A DNA stretch of 47,232 bases, from positions 1-47,232 of the forward strand of contig CAILUT010000018.1 in the NCBI GenBank assembly GCA_903837495.1, read 5' to 3'. Under the pieces are notes generated by a model. That model was given only the letters and a program-made list of their open reading frames with translations, was not told the origin of the DNA and ran no database searches. Position numbers and translations under genes: made by a program. Every line of letters starts with the position of its first letter. Within the stretch, counting starts at the first letter, position 1. Below are positions 25,586-33,543 of this stretch, in pieces. The DNA is from an uncultured Flavobacteriales bacterium (GTDB lineage: Bacteria; Bacteroidota; Bacteroidia; CAIKAF01).

Positions 25586-25831
25586 ATGTCCACTCCAAAA
25601 GAAGAATCACCCAGCGGACGTCGGTTTCACCGCAACAATTTAATTTTCATGGTGCTGGGCTTGGGCCTTTTGGTTGGGGGCTTTGTGGCATTGAGCGGCG
25701 GGGGCACCGACAATCCGAACGAATTTAATGAAGCCATTTTTAGTTTTCGCCGCATAACCCTAGCACCCTTGTTGATTTTAGCCGGCTTTGGGGTGTTTGG
25801 ATTTGGCATAATGAAGCGCTTCAAGGCTTAA
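25586..25831 (+). CDS. DUF3098 membrane protein
   Basis: An 81-residue protein with two transmembrane helices (about residues 17-37 and 57-77) separated by the NEFNEAIFSFRRITLAP loop typical of DUF3098. Function unknown; the gene is regularly found between ftsX and uppP in Bacteroidota, suggesting a link to the envelope. The ATG at 25586 is chosen over a TTG at 25562, which lies inside the -7 box. uppP follows after 3 bases. Confidence 0.88.
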   Translation: MSTPKEESPSGRRFHRNNLIFMVLGLGLLVGGFVALSGGGTDNPNEFNEAIFSFRRITLAPLLILAGFGVFGFGIMKRFKA

Positions 25832-25834
25832 TTT

Positions 25835-26617
25835 ATGGAATGGTGGCAGGCGGTTTTAATTGCCATTGTTGAGGGGTTAACAGAGTTTCTTCCGATTTCT
25901 TCGACGGGGCACATGGTGTTGGTGGCGGCAGCCATGGGCATTCATGAAGACGCTTGGGTAAAGTTGTTTGAAATAGCCATTCAGTTGGGGGCAATTTTAT
26001 CGGTGGTGGTGTTGTACCGCAAGCGGTTTTTAACGTCAAATCCCGTTCCCTTTTACCGCAATTTATTCTTGGCATTTTTGCCTGCCGCGGTGTTTGGATT
26101 GCTTTTTAAAAGTTTGATTGACGAATTTTTGGAGTCCACCTTTATTATAGGTTGCACCTTGTTTTTGGGGGGGATCGTGCTCATTTATGTGGACAAATGG
26201 TTTATAAAGACATCGGATCAGCCGGCTAAGAGTGTTTCGCCGGCAAAGGCGGTTGTGATTGGGTGTTTTCAGGTTTTGGCCATGGTTCCTGGGGTAAGCC
26301 GTTCGGCAGCCACCATTATTGGGGGATTAAGTCAGGGTTTTGGGCGCAAGCAGGCGGCCGAGTTTTCCTTTTTTTTGGCGGTGCCAACCATGTTTGGGGC
26401 TACGGCAAAAAGCACCTGGGATTTGTGGTCGGAACACCCGGAGTTGTTTGATGCGGGGAATTTGGGTTTGCTGTTGATGGGCAATGCAGTGGCTTTTGTG
26501 GTGGCGGCATTGGCCATTCGCGGCTTTATTCAATACTTAACCAAGCATGGGTTTTACTGGTTTGGTTGGTACCGAATTGCCTTGGGGGCATTGGTTATTT
26601 ATTTTTCGATGGGCTGA
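25835..26617 (+). CDS. uppP: Undecaprenyl-diphosphatase
   Basis: UppP (BacA) dephosphorylates undecaprenyl diphosphate on the membrane, recycling the lipid carrier for peptidoglycan and other surface glycans; it also confers bacitracin tolerance. The 260-residue protein has seven or eight hydrophobic helices, motif 1 EGLTEFLPISSTGHM (residues 14-28) and motif 2 PGVSRSAATI, with the catalytic Glu, Ser, His and Arg. In many Bacteroidota truB follows this gene; here the synteny breaks and an A+T-rich stretch begins. Translation is probably coupled with DUF3098. Confidence 0.96.
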   Translation: MEWWQAVLIAIVEGLTEFLPISSTGHMVLVAAAMGIHEDAWVKLFEIAIQLGAILSVVVLYRKRFLTSNPVPFYRNLFLAFLPAAVFGLLFKSLIDEFLESTFIIGCTLFLGGIVLIYVDKWFIKTSDQPAKSVSPAKAVVIGCFQVLAMVPGVSRSAATIIGGLSQGFGRKQAAEFSFFLAVPTMFGATAKSTWDLWSEHPELFDAGNLGLLLMGNAVAFVVAALAIRGFIQYLTKHGFYWFGWYRIALGALVIYFSMG

Positions 26618-27164
26618 GGATTGCCGGTGTTGAGGCCGTTTGTTGCGGGGGACTGGAAATTGGATTTGATGCGGGTTGCAACGCGGTTTAAGGAGTATTG
26701 ATGGGGGGCTTTTGCGCGAAGAAACAGCAACTTAGATATTGCGAAACAAACATAGGCCTGTATAGCCAATTTTGGCGGATTGGGGTAGGTTTGAAGGGGC
26801 TGTATGGTTGTTGGTACCTCATAATAATAGCAATCAATACCAAACGTTCATTTTCAATCTTACTGACAATAATAAGTATCCATATAATCGCTGCACGGGG
26901 TTCGTTTTTCGAAAACATGAACTATTTGACAACAAGGGCAAATGCAATATCCTGCTTGGGCCAGACGACTCTGCAATGACATTATCAATTCTTTTAATCT
27001 CACTTTATTAGCCGAGGTTTGCCGCATAGCGTTTTGTTGACCTTTTCCTTGGGTTGCTGCATTGCGATTTAAAAGGGTAATTTAGCGCGGGAACTGGGGT
27101 TGCTTGACGAACTGGCGTTAGCAACCTTAGTAAAACGCCGCAGCAACAGATTAAATGTTAGAAT
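26618..27164 (+). other. 547-base gap with degenerate sequence before the methyltransferase
   Basis: No gene can be supported. From about 26700 to 27010 the sequence turns A+T-rich. A frame from 26772 to 27011 (GFVFRKHELFDNKGKCNILL) has a protein-like look without a convincing start or family, so it may be a decayed fragment. The right end (27062-27123) carries repeat D1. Confidence 0.4.
27062..27123 (+). repeat. Repeat family D, copy 1 (island edge)
   Basis: Shares with 39819-39893 the order TTGCGATT..AAA..GGGT, GCGGGAA.TGGGGT, and TTgGACGAAC.G.CGTTAG (consensus). Both copies sit just left of an A+T-rich accessory gene. Here GGTTGCT (27099-27105) can pair with AGCAACC (27120-27126) around the GACGAACTGGCGT core. 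The CGTTAG end recalls recombination sites such as attC, but no complete attC pair is visible. Confidence 0.45.
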
Positions 27165-28013
27165 ATGATAAAACAGATTTACAGATTTTTAAACCCAAAA
27201 TTTCAAAATTTATTTCTTGAGTATAAAGTGGATTTCAAACCAAGATATGGATATGGAAAACCAGCTCATCAGGATTTATACAAGATTATCGATTCAAATC
27301 GAGGCAACTACAAAGATTTAATTGAAAAAGCACTGTCATACAAGGATAAGTTATGGTCAATTCAAGATTCAATTAAAGAGACGGATTCAAAAAAACCAAC
27401 ATGGAATAACGGATTCTTGCCAGGACTTGATGTTGTTGGGATTTATACTATGCTTTCAGAGTTTAAACCTAAAAAATACATTGAGATAGGTTCGGGGAAT
27501 TCGACAAAAGTTGCATTTAAAGCAAAGACCGAGCAAAACTTAATGACGGAGATTATTTCAATTGACCCAATGCCTCGTGCCGAGATTGACAATTTAGCCG
27601 ACAAGGTTATAAGGGAACCCTTTGAAAATATAGATTTTAATATTTTAAACGAGTTAAATGAAAATGACATTCTCTTTGTAGATAATTCTCACAGAATTTT
27701 ACCGAATTCCGATTCAATGGTTTTTTATTTGGAGATTCTTCCAAAATTGAAAAAAGGTGTGATTGTACATATTCATGACGTCTATTTGCCATATGACTAT
27801 CCTCAGTTTATGTGTGATCGATTTTATTCAGAACAGTATGGATTAGCAATGTACTTATTAGCAAATCCAGAAAAATATGTTGCGATTTTACCAAATTACT
27901 TCATATTCGAGGACAAAGAACTTTCAGACCTTATTTCTCCAATATGGAATCACGACAATCTAAAAGATGTTGAGAAACATGGAGGCTCATTTTGGATAAG
28001 AATTAACAAATGA
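27165..28013 (+). CDS. SAM-dependent methyltransferase-like protein (Methyltransf_24 type)
   Basis: A 282-residue protein with a class I methyltransferase core: motif I EIGSGNSTK (about residue 104), the acidic loop ISIDPMPRAEI, and FVDNSHRILPNSDSM followed by VIVHIHDVYLP. This pattern fits the Methyltransf_24 group often found in surface-polysaccharide loci. No nearby glycan genes exist, so its target is unknown. Codon use is strongly A+T-biased compared with uppP and lipA on either side, and the gene stands alone, preceded by repeat D1, so I infer recent transfer. Confidence 0.82.
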   Translation: MIKQIYRFLNPKFQNLFLEYKVDFKPRYGYGKPAHQDLYKIIDSNRGNYKDLIEKALSYKDKLWSIQDSIKETDSKKPTWNNGFLPGLDVVGIYTMLSEFKPKKYIEIGSGNSTKVAFKAKTEQNLMTEIISIDPMPRAEIDNLADKVIREPFENIDFNILNELNENDILFVDNSHRILPNSDSMVFYLEILPKLKKGVIVHIHDVYLPYDYPQFMCDRFYSEQYGLAMYLLANPEKYVAILPNYFIFEDKELSDLISPIWNHDNLKDVEKHGGSFWIRINK

Positions 28014-28379
28014 AAAAGAACTACGGTTGCTAAAAAAACGATATGTCAAATGGGGTTTCGGAGCGGACAACAAGGTTTGCCCGCAGCAACGGCATCGGGG
28101 TTCGAAAGGAACGCAACCCGCTAACCACATCGGCTTATAGTTCCGTACCCTCAGCCTGCCAACCAACCCCCCATTTAAATATTTCAATTGTTTATAAAAT
28201 TCAGGCTGTTTATTGTCTGTTTTTCCCAAGCTGAATGAAACCTTGGTCTTATTTCGCTTAAATTGTTTAATCGAGCAACCGTTTGCTTTTGCGCTTGGCC
28301 AATAGGTAGGCTTACCCCTGCCTAAGTGCACATTCCCAAAATCCGTGTTGCTGCATTCTGAAACCTGCCCCAAACTTTT
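28014..28379. other. Intergenic stretch with hairpin-forming sequence
   Basis: Between the A+T-rich methyltransferase and lipA. The first part (about 28050-28160) is more G+C-rich and contains GCGGACAA..TTTGCCCGC (28064-28085), which can fold, and a block CATCGGGGTTCGAAAGG that looks like repeat sequence, but no second copy is in the window. No gene is supported; short open frames on both strands lack starts or known motifs. Confidence 0.4.
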
Positions 28380-28387
28380 TACCTTTG
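28380..28387 (+). promoter_or_regulatory. -7 promoter box (TACCTTTG) of lipA
   Basis: A perfect TAnnTTTG, 36 bases before the ATG at 28424. The TTG at 28385 that opens a longer frame is part of the box, so the later ATG is preferred. Confidence 0.5.
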
Positions 28388-28423
28388 ACTTTGGTTACTT
28401 TAAACAATCCCTTGTTGAAGCGC

Positions 28424-29293
28424 ATGTCGGAATCTACCTCTTCTACTCTTAGCGAAAAAAAACGCAAGCCGGAATGGCTTCGGGTTAAATTGCCCACGGG
28501 CGAGGAATACCGGAAAGTACGGCAGGTGGTGAGCGATCACAAGCTGCATACCATTTGCGAGAGCGGCAATTGCCCCAACATGGGCGAGTGCTGGGGTGCA
28601 GGAACCGCCACCTTTATGATTCTGGGGAATGTGTGCACGCGCAGCTGCGGCTTTTGCGCGGTGGCTACTGGAAAACCCGCCGAGGAAGATCCCTTTGAAC
28701 CCCTACGCGTAGCCAAATCCATTAAGTTGATGGGACTAAAACACGCGGTCATTACCAGCGTGGACCGAGACGATTTGAAGGACGGCGGCTCTACCATTTG
28801 GGCCAAAACCATCGAGGTGGTTCGGAAAATGAACCCCGGCATTACCATAGAAACCCTGATTCCTGATTTTCAAGGAAAATGGGAAAACTTGGCCCGCATT
28901 GTTGAGGCCAAACCCGAGATTGTATCGCACAACCTTGAAACCGTACGGCGCTTAACCAAATTGGTGCGGGTGCAGGCAAAATACGACCGTTCTTTAGAGG
29001 TGTTGAAACGCTTGGCCGATGCCGGCGTTACCACCAAATCGGGAATTATGTTGGGTTTGGGCGAAAGCACCGATGAGATTATGGAAACCCTTGACGACAT
29101 GCGGACGGTGGGCGTGCAGATTGTAACCCTAGGTCAGTACCTGCAACCGACTGCAACCCATTTGCCCGTTCAAGATTTTATTGCTCCCCAGCAGTTTGAA
29201 TGGCTGGGCGAACAAGCCAAGCAAAAAGGCTTTGCCTTTGTTGAGAGCGGGCCTTTGGTGCGGTCGAGCTACCACGCCGAAAAGCACATTTAA
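28424..29293 (+). CDS. lipA: Lipoyl synthase
   Basis: LipA inserts two sulfur atoms into octanoyl groups on lipoyl domains of pyruvate and 2-oxoglutarate dehydrogenases and the glycine cleavage H protein. The 289-residue radical SAM enzyme has the auxiliary cluster motif [12 protein letters not shown] and the SAM-cluster motif CTRSCGFC, plus the C-terminal RSSYHAEK with the serine ligand. Length fits the family. The start at 28424 (MSESTSS) is 36 bases after a -7 box. It is convergent with der, with repeat A7 between them. Confidence 0.96.
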   Translation: MSESTSSTLSEKKRKPEWLRVKLPTGEEYRKVRQVVSDHKLHTICESGNCPNMGECWGAGTATFMILGNVCTRSCGFCAVATGKPAEEDPFEPLRVAKSIKLMGLKHAVITSVDRDDLKDGGSTIWAKTIEVVRKMNPGITIETLIPDFQGKWENLARIVEAKPEIVSHNLETVRRLTKLVRVQAKYDRSLEVLKRLADAGVTTKSGIMLGLGESTDEIMETLDDMRTVGVQIVTLGQYLQPTATHLPVQDFIAPQQFEWLGEQAKQKGFAFVESGPLVRSSYHAEKHI

Positions 29294-29342
29294 ACGGAAA
29301 CGTTGAGGTTCGTGCTTCCTTGCGGCGCAGGGTACGAGTATT

Positions 29343-29395
29343 GGGCGAGGGATTGCAGTGGAAATGCCCGCAGGGCATTGGAGCGGAAAGCCCGG
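29343..29395 (-). repeat. Short relative of repeat family A (A7)
   Basis: In minus orientation: GGGCTTTCCGCTCCA, then a 6-bp hairpin ATGCCC-TGC-GGGCAT, then TTCCACTGCAATCCCTCGCC. The outer ends agree with A1-A4 (GGGCTTTCCGC and CAATCCCT), but the long stem and conserved loop are replaced by a small hairpin. It lies between the convergent genes lipA and der and may serve as a terminator. Confidence 0.6.
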
Positions 29396-29431
29396 TGCCA
29401 GCCCTTAGGCCGGCGCGCCCCCAAAAACCCC

Positions 29432-30736
29432 TTATTTTTGCCGAAAAAAGACTTCGATGGGGCTTCCCGTGAATTCAAATTTTTCGCGCAACTTGTTCTC
29501 TATAAACCGTTTGTATGGCTCGCGCAAGTACTGAGGCAGGTTGCAGAACATGGCGAAGGCCGGGTAAGCAATGGGCAGCTGGGTGGCGTATTTGATGCGG
29601 ATGTATTTGCCTTTGTACGCTGGGGGCGGAAAGGCTTCGATGATGGGCAGGATGTAATCGTTCAGCGCCCGTGTTTTTACTTTGCGGCTGCGGTTTTCAT
29701 ACACTTTGACGGCGGCTTCCAGGGCCTGGAAAACGCGCTGTTTTTCGGGCACCGAAGTGAAAATGATGGGCACGTCGCGGAAGGGTGCTATTTTGTTTAA
29801 AATGGCTTCTTTAAATCGGTCGGCGCTTTTGTGGTCCTTCTCGATCAAATCCCACTTGTTCACCAAAACAACCACGCCCTTGTGGTTTTTTTGAATCAGG
29901 TGAAAGATGTTTATGTCTTGACTTTCGATGCCCTGCGAAGCGTCTAGCATCAATAAGCACACGTCGGCGCGCTCGATGCTGCGCACGGAGCGCAAAGAGG
30001 AGTAGAATTCAAGGTCTTCATTGACTTTTGCCTTTTTACGTAGTCCGGCGGTGTCGATCAAGTAAAAGTCGAAGCCATAGGCGTTGAAGCGAACGTCAAT
30101 GGCGTCGCGGGTGGTTCCGGCAACGGGAGTTACGATGTTGCGGTCTTCGCCTAAAAACAAGTTTGTGATGGAGCTTTTGCCCACGTTGGGTCGGCCAACA
30201 ATGGCAATGCGGGGCAGGTCGAGTTCTTCGGGTTCGCTGAAATCGCCGAGCTTTAGCATAAGTTCGTCGAGCAGTTCGCCGGTTCCAGAGCCGCTGATGG
30301 AAGAAATGCCGAACACCTCGCCCAGGCCTAGGGCGTAAAAGGCGTGGATGTCGGCCAGGCGCTCAAAGTTGTCAACCTTGTTTGCCACAACAATCACTTC
30401 TTTTTTGCTGCGGCGCAGCAGGTCGGCCACCTGCTCGTCCAAATCGGTAACCCCGGTGGTGGTATCCACAAGGAAGAGCAGACAATCGGCTTCGTCGATG
30501 GCCAGGTCAACCTGTTTTCGGATTTCGGCCTCGAACACATCGTTGCTGCCGCGGACGTATCCGCCCGTATCGATGAGTGAAAAGGTTTTTCCTTGCCAAT
30601 CGGCTTTTCCATAATGCCTGTCGCGGGTTACTCCGCTAAATTCATCGACAATGGCCTGCCTGCTTTCGGTTAGGCGGTTAAAGAGGGTGGATTTGCCCAC
30701 ATTAGGCCGTCCGACAATGGCTACAATTTTTCCCAT
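29432..30736 (-). CDS. der: Ribosome biogenesis GTPase Der
   Basis: Der (EngA) is an essential GTPase for 50S subunit assembly. The 434-residue protein has two tandem G domains, each with GRPNVGKS (residues 8-15 and about 181-188), the DTGG/DTAG switch motifs and NKVD/NKWD specificity motifs, followed by the KH-like C-terminal domain (residues about 350-434) ending VEVFFRQK. Everything is standard for the family. A perfect -7 box (TACCTTTG, 30745-30752 minus) lies 8 bases upstream of the ATG. Confidence 0.97.
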   Translation of the reverse strand: MGKIVAIVGRPNVGKSTLFNRLTESRQAIVDEFSGVTRDRHYGKADWQGKTFSLIDTGGYVRGSNDVFEAEIRKQVDLAIDEADCLLFLVDTTTGVTDLDEQVADLLRRSKKEVIVVANKVDNFERLADIHAFYALGLGEVFGISSISGSGTGELLDELMLKLGDFSEPEELDLPRIAIVGRPNVGKSSITNLFLGEDRNIVTPVAGTTRDAIDVRFNAYGFDFYLIDTAGLRKKAKVNEDLEFYSSLRSVRSIERADVCLLMLDASQGIESQDINIFHLIQKNHKGVVVLVNKWDLIEKDHKSADRFKEAILNKIAPFRDVPIIFTSVPEKQRVFQALEAAVKVYENRSRKVKTRALNDYILPIIEAFPPPAYKGKYIRIKYATQLPIAYPAFAMFCNLPQYLREPYKRFIENKLREKFEFTGSPIEVFFRQK

Positions 30737-30744
30737 ACTGGGTG

Positions 30745-30752
30745 CAAAGGTA
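30745..30752 (-). promoter_or_regulatory. -7 promoter box (TACCTTTG) of der
   Basis: A perfect TAnnTTTG on the minus strand, 8 bases before the ATG, implying a very short 5' leader. Confidence 0.5.
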
Positions 30753-30952
30753 CGGGATTTCGTGGGGATTACGGGCAGCTTAATTTTGGGCTTAGGTTTA
30801 TAGGCCGCCTATGCTGTGGATTTTCTCGATTTGAATTGTTCTTTGGGCTGTTTTTTCTGGGTTCGATGGATTGGAAAACCGGTATTTGGGCTTGGAGCTG
30901 TTCGGGCTTTGGCTTGTCAATGAGCTGGGTCATGGCATGGCCGGTATTTTTC

Positions 30953-30960
30953 TATTTTTG
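30953..30960 (+). promoter_or_regulatory. -7 promoter box (TATTTTTG)
   Basis: A perfect TAnnTTTG, 21 bases before the ATG at 30982; between them lies the purine-rich AAAAAAAAGGAAG, a plausible ribosome binding site. The rest of 30753-30952 holds nothing recognisable. Confidence 0.45.
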
Positions 30961-30981
30961 TTTAATTAAAAAAAAGGAAGC

Positions 30982-31395
30982 ATGGGGGCAAAAATGCTAT
31001 GCGGCATTCTGGCGTTTTGTTCAACAATGTGTTGTGGGGCTCAGGCAAACTGCCTGTTTAAAAATCCATTGTGCTTTTACAATTCGGACGTACTGACCTA
31101 TATGCAGGTGCTTCATAAAAATCAACAGTACACGAAGATGGCCGCCTTTTTTTATGGCCCCCTTCCGAACAAAACCACAAGGTCTAATTTGGCCAAGACC
31201 TTAAGTGATGTTGATTTTGGCTTCGCACTTAAACGGGTTGGAGTCAAAGAAACAGGCAAGAATACTTGGTCATTAACCTACCAACGAACCCTTTTGGGGA
31301 CACAAGAGAATTTTAAAATTGACTGCCTGCTGTTGGGAGACACGTGTAGGGTGTATTTAGATCAAAAATTGTGGAAGGTTTTGTTTGAGAGATAG
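30982..31395 (+). CDS. Hypothetical secreted protein
   Basis: A 137-residue protein not recognised. Residues 1-20 form a signal peptide-like segment (hydrophobic, ending CGAQ). The mature part has four cysteines in total near the start and centre, and a C-terminal pattern of alternating strands (NTWSLTYQRTLLG, FKIDCLLLGDTCRVYL, KLWKVLF) that resembles NTF2-like/DUF4864-type small proteins, which is only an impression. An A-rich ribosome binding site and -7 box precede it. It lies between der and a repeat, as a single gene. Confidence 0.65.
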   Translation: MGAKMLCGILAFCSTMCCGAQANCLFKNPLCFYNSDVLTYMQVLHKNQQYTKMAAFFYGPLPNKTTRSNLAKTLSDVDFGFALKRVGVKETGKNTWSLTYQRTLLGTQENFKIDCLLLGDTCRVYLDQKLWKVLFER

Positions 31396-31436
31396 GGATT
31401 AAGCAAAAAACGCCGAGGCAGAAGCCCTGTGCAGGA

Positions 31437-31635
31437 AAGAAAATGGGCCTTGATATAAACCCTGAACCGATTAAAAACGGGACCGAGCACAACAGGGGCA
31501 AAGGCAAAATTTCGGCGGCGGGTTTCGGCCCTTTGGGGGAAACGCCCCCCATGCAAAGGAGTGAACAGGCAGTCCGATGGTTTGTTCGGCAAGCGTTTGC
31601 TAAACGTTTAAAAACCGACAAATTTGGAAGGCTTT
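31437..31635 (+). repeat. Dispersed repeat family C, copy 2
   Basis: Partner of 61-235. Shared blocks: TTCGGCCC, GGGGGAAACG.CCCCCCAT, CAAAGG, GTTCGG.AA.CGTTT...AAACGTTTAAAAAC. In this copy the stem arms are TTTGTTCGG (31580-31588) and CCGACAAA (31615-31622), different from copy 1 but still complementary with one bulged T. The gap 31396-31737 contains this repeat and the next promoter; no gene is supported in it. Confidence 0.55.
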
Positions 31636-31725
31636 GCAAACAATGAGCTGCAGAGGGTTAAAATGGGTTGGGGAATACCGAACATGGAATGCCAATAAAT
31701 CCGATTCAATCCAAGCCCAACTGCC

Positions 31726-31733
31726 TATCTTTG
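31726..31733 (+). promoter_or_regulatory. -7 promoter box (TATCTTTG) of the broken outer-membrane gene
   Basis: A perfect TAnnTTTG ending exactly 4 bases before the ATG at 31738, the same spacing as at 7697. It shows that the original start was 31738. Confidence 0.5.
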
Positions 31734-31737
31734 GAAC

Positions 31738-32943
31738 ATGCCTCGCCGCCTTCTACTGTTGTTCTTGTTCCTGCCGGTTTTGTTGTGTGGGTAATCCAAC
31801 CAGCGCATCGTTCGCCTGTTGGCCGGAGAACAATGCTTTAGCGACCCCGCTAATGTGGTAATGTCTAGTCTGCAAATTGACGACTCGTCCTTTGCCGAGC
31901 GCAGCCTATGGCTTCCGGCTGCGGATGGGCAAGGGATGTGCCGAGTGCAAGCCCTTCCCGCTCCTGTTTCCCTTCGGTATCGAGTCTTTCCCTTTCCGGT
32001 GGCCGACATACTGCGCGACCAACTCTGGAAGCCCCAATCTGCCGACAGCCTTGGATTTCCAAGCTTTGAACTGCCCTTAAACTTGACCGAACTGGCGGTA
32101 AATCAAGTGTTCGCACCCGAAGATAAACTGCAAAAACGGGGCAGCTTGACTCGGGGGGTGGCGTTTGGCAATGCGAACAGCGCCTCGCTCATTTCAGCGT
32201 TTAATCTACAATTAAACGGGGAATTGGGTCAGGGCATTCGCATTGACGCATCGATTACCGACGAGAACCTGCCCATTCAACCGGAAGGAAACACCCAACA
32301 GCTTCAAGACTTCGACCAGGTTTTTGTGCGCTTGTCGAAGGGAAAACAACAGCTGACGGCCGGCGATTTTACCTTGCCCAATCCGAACACCTCGTTTTTG
32401 TCTTTGCGCAAGCGGGGGCAAGGTTTGATGGTTGAAGGGGAGCTGCCTTTGTCGGTGTTTGGTCTGAAAAGGTCGGCACGAAGCATGAAGGTTCAGGCGG
32501 CAGCGGCCGTGGCTCGGGGCAAATTCCGTAGGCAAGAATTCCAAGCCATTGAAGGAAACCAAGGCCCGTATCGCCTGAACTGCAACGACGGGGAAGCGTA
32601 TATTCTGGTGCTTTCGGGCACTGAAACCGTTTTTATAAACGGAGAAAAAATGACCCGTGGGCAGGAATTTGACTATACCATTGACTATTCTACGGCCGAA
32701 ATATCGTTTACCTCCCGCCGCATCATCACCAAAGACATGCGATTGGTGGTGGAATTTGAATACTCAGACCGGCGGTATCAGCGCTGGATGGTTCAGGCTG
32801 GACACGATGTGGATTGGGGCCCCCTGCAAACCCGGCTGCACTTTTTCACCGAATCAGGGGCGGAAATCGACCGAAGGCCCCATAATTCACATGGGCAATG
32901 CCCAGATTCGTGCATTTTTTTGATTTGGGTGTATGCGGTGTAG
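31738..32943 (+). pseudogene. Truncated outer-membrane-type protein with nonsense codon in the signal peptide
   Basis: Starting at the ATG 31738, the frame encodes a signal peptide (MPRRLLLLFLFLPVLLCG), a TAA at 31792-31794, then continues in the same frame (SNQRIVRLLAGEQ...) to a stop at 32941. A single change, such as CAA to TAA, would explain the stop. The readable body has LNLTELAVNQVFAPEDKL, QELTAGDF-like and DYTIDYSTAEISFTSRRIITKDMRLVVEFEYSD motifs. These belong to a Bacteroidota family of large surface proteins (I recall about 1000 residues or more). After about residue 360 similarity ends with RRPHNSHGQ, and repeat A6 begins. I infer a dead gene cut at its 3' end. Translation from the TTG at 31819 could still give a fragment without a signal. 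Confidence 0.7.
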
Positions 32944-33093
32944 CCGCCCGGGCCCCGGATGGAAGCGGCAGCCGCAGGTGGGCGGGGCGGTTGCGGCCCC
33001 GGCGCCGGGGCGACCTTGGGAGCCACCGGAGCAGGGCTGCTGCAACCTGCCTTGCCCGCCTGGGGCTAGAGCTGACAGCCGGAAATGGCCCCC
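32943..33093 (-). repeat. Giant-hairpin repeat family A, copy A6 (subtype 2)
   Basis: Abuts the truncated gene. Minus-strand ends TTTCCGGCTGTCAGCTC and GCTTCCATCCGGGGC match copy A5. Pairing: CAGGTGGGC 32975-32983 with GCCCGCCTG 33054-33062 (one G-T), GGTTGC 32989-32994 with GCAACC 33042-33047, CCGG 33005-33008 with CCGG 33026-33029. The loop 33009-33024 reads GGCTCCCAAGGTCGCC on the minus strand, nearly identical to A2 and A3. Confidence 0.82.
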
Positions 33094-33106
33094 TAAAAAA
33101 ACAAAA

Positions 33107-33493
33107 TCAGGAGCGCAACGACTCGGCCTCTTCTTGAATAAAACCCTGTATTTCAAGCCGCAACTGCACTTTGACCATGTTTAGCGTTTTGATTTTTTCG
33201 AGCACGGAATCAGTGCTGCGGTGCGGATGCAGGCTCATTTCGTTGAGCTGCCGGGCAGAATCGGCGTCGGTGAAAAAGGCCAAATGGCTGTAAGCCACAA
33301 TGAGGCTTTCGAGCGTGTCTAAATCTAAGCTGCCGCTTTGAATGCGAAAGGAGAGCAAGCTGCAAATGGCGAATTTGATGCGGGCTGCCGAGCAGGGCAA
33401 ATTTTCGACCGGTTGAAAGTACTGCCCTTCACGCGATAAGCGGATGATTTGGCTGTATTGTCCTACAATTCGTTGAGCCTCGGTAATGCGCAT
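33107..33493 (-). CDS. Hypothetical protein at the end of the beta-oxidation run
   Basis: A 128-residue, mostly helical soluble protein without signal peptide, starting MRITEAQRIVGQYSQIIRLSREG. Contains a few Cys (NLPCSAARIKFAICSLL) but no motif I recognise. It lies 50 bases after the acyl-CoA dehydrogenase gene on the same strand and may be co-transcribed. The open frame extends 6 codons further, but the ATG at 33493 gives a cleaner start. It is convergent with the broken gene, with repeat A6 between. Confidence 0.6.
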   Translation of the reverse strand: MRITEAQRIVGQYSQIIRLSREGQYFQPVENLPCSAARIKFAICSLLSFRIQSGSLDLDTLESLIVAYSHLAFFTDADSARQLNEMSLHPHRSTDSVLEKIKTLNMVKVQLRLEIQGFIQEEAESLRS

Positions 33494-33543
33494 GATGAAA
33501 TTCAGCAACAAAGTTCAAAGTTCGGCATTTAAATTGAAATGCA

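Noticed and set aside
26698-26979. 93-residue open frame before the methyltransferase
   Set aside because: No motif, no promoter or ribosome binding site, and an overlapping frame looks equally protein-like; treated as decayed sequence.
27062-27126. Integron attC site
   Set aside because: CGTTAG and an inner stem are present, but the expected paired core (RYYYAAC) and the imperfect hairpin typical of attC are not seen, and there is no integrase gene in the window. Kept only as a repeat.
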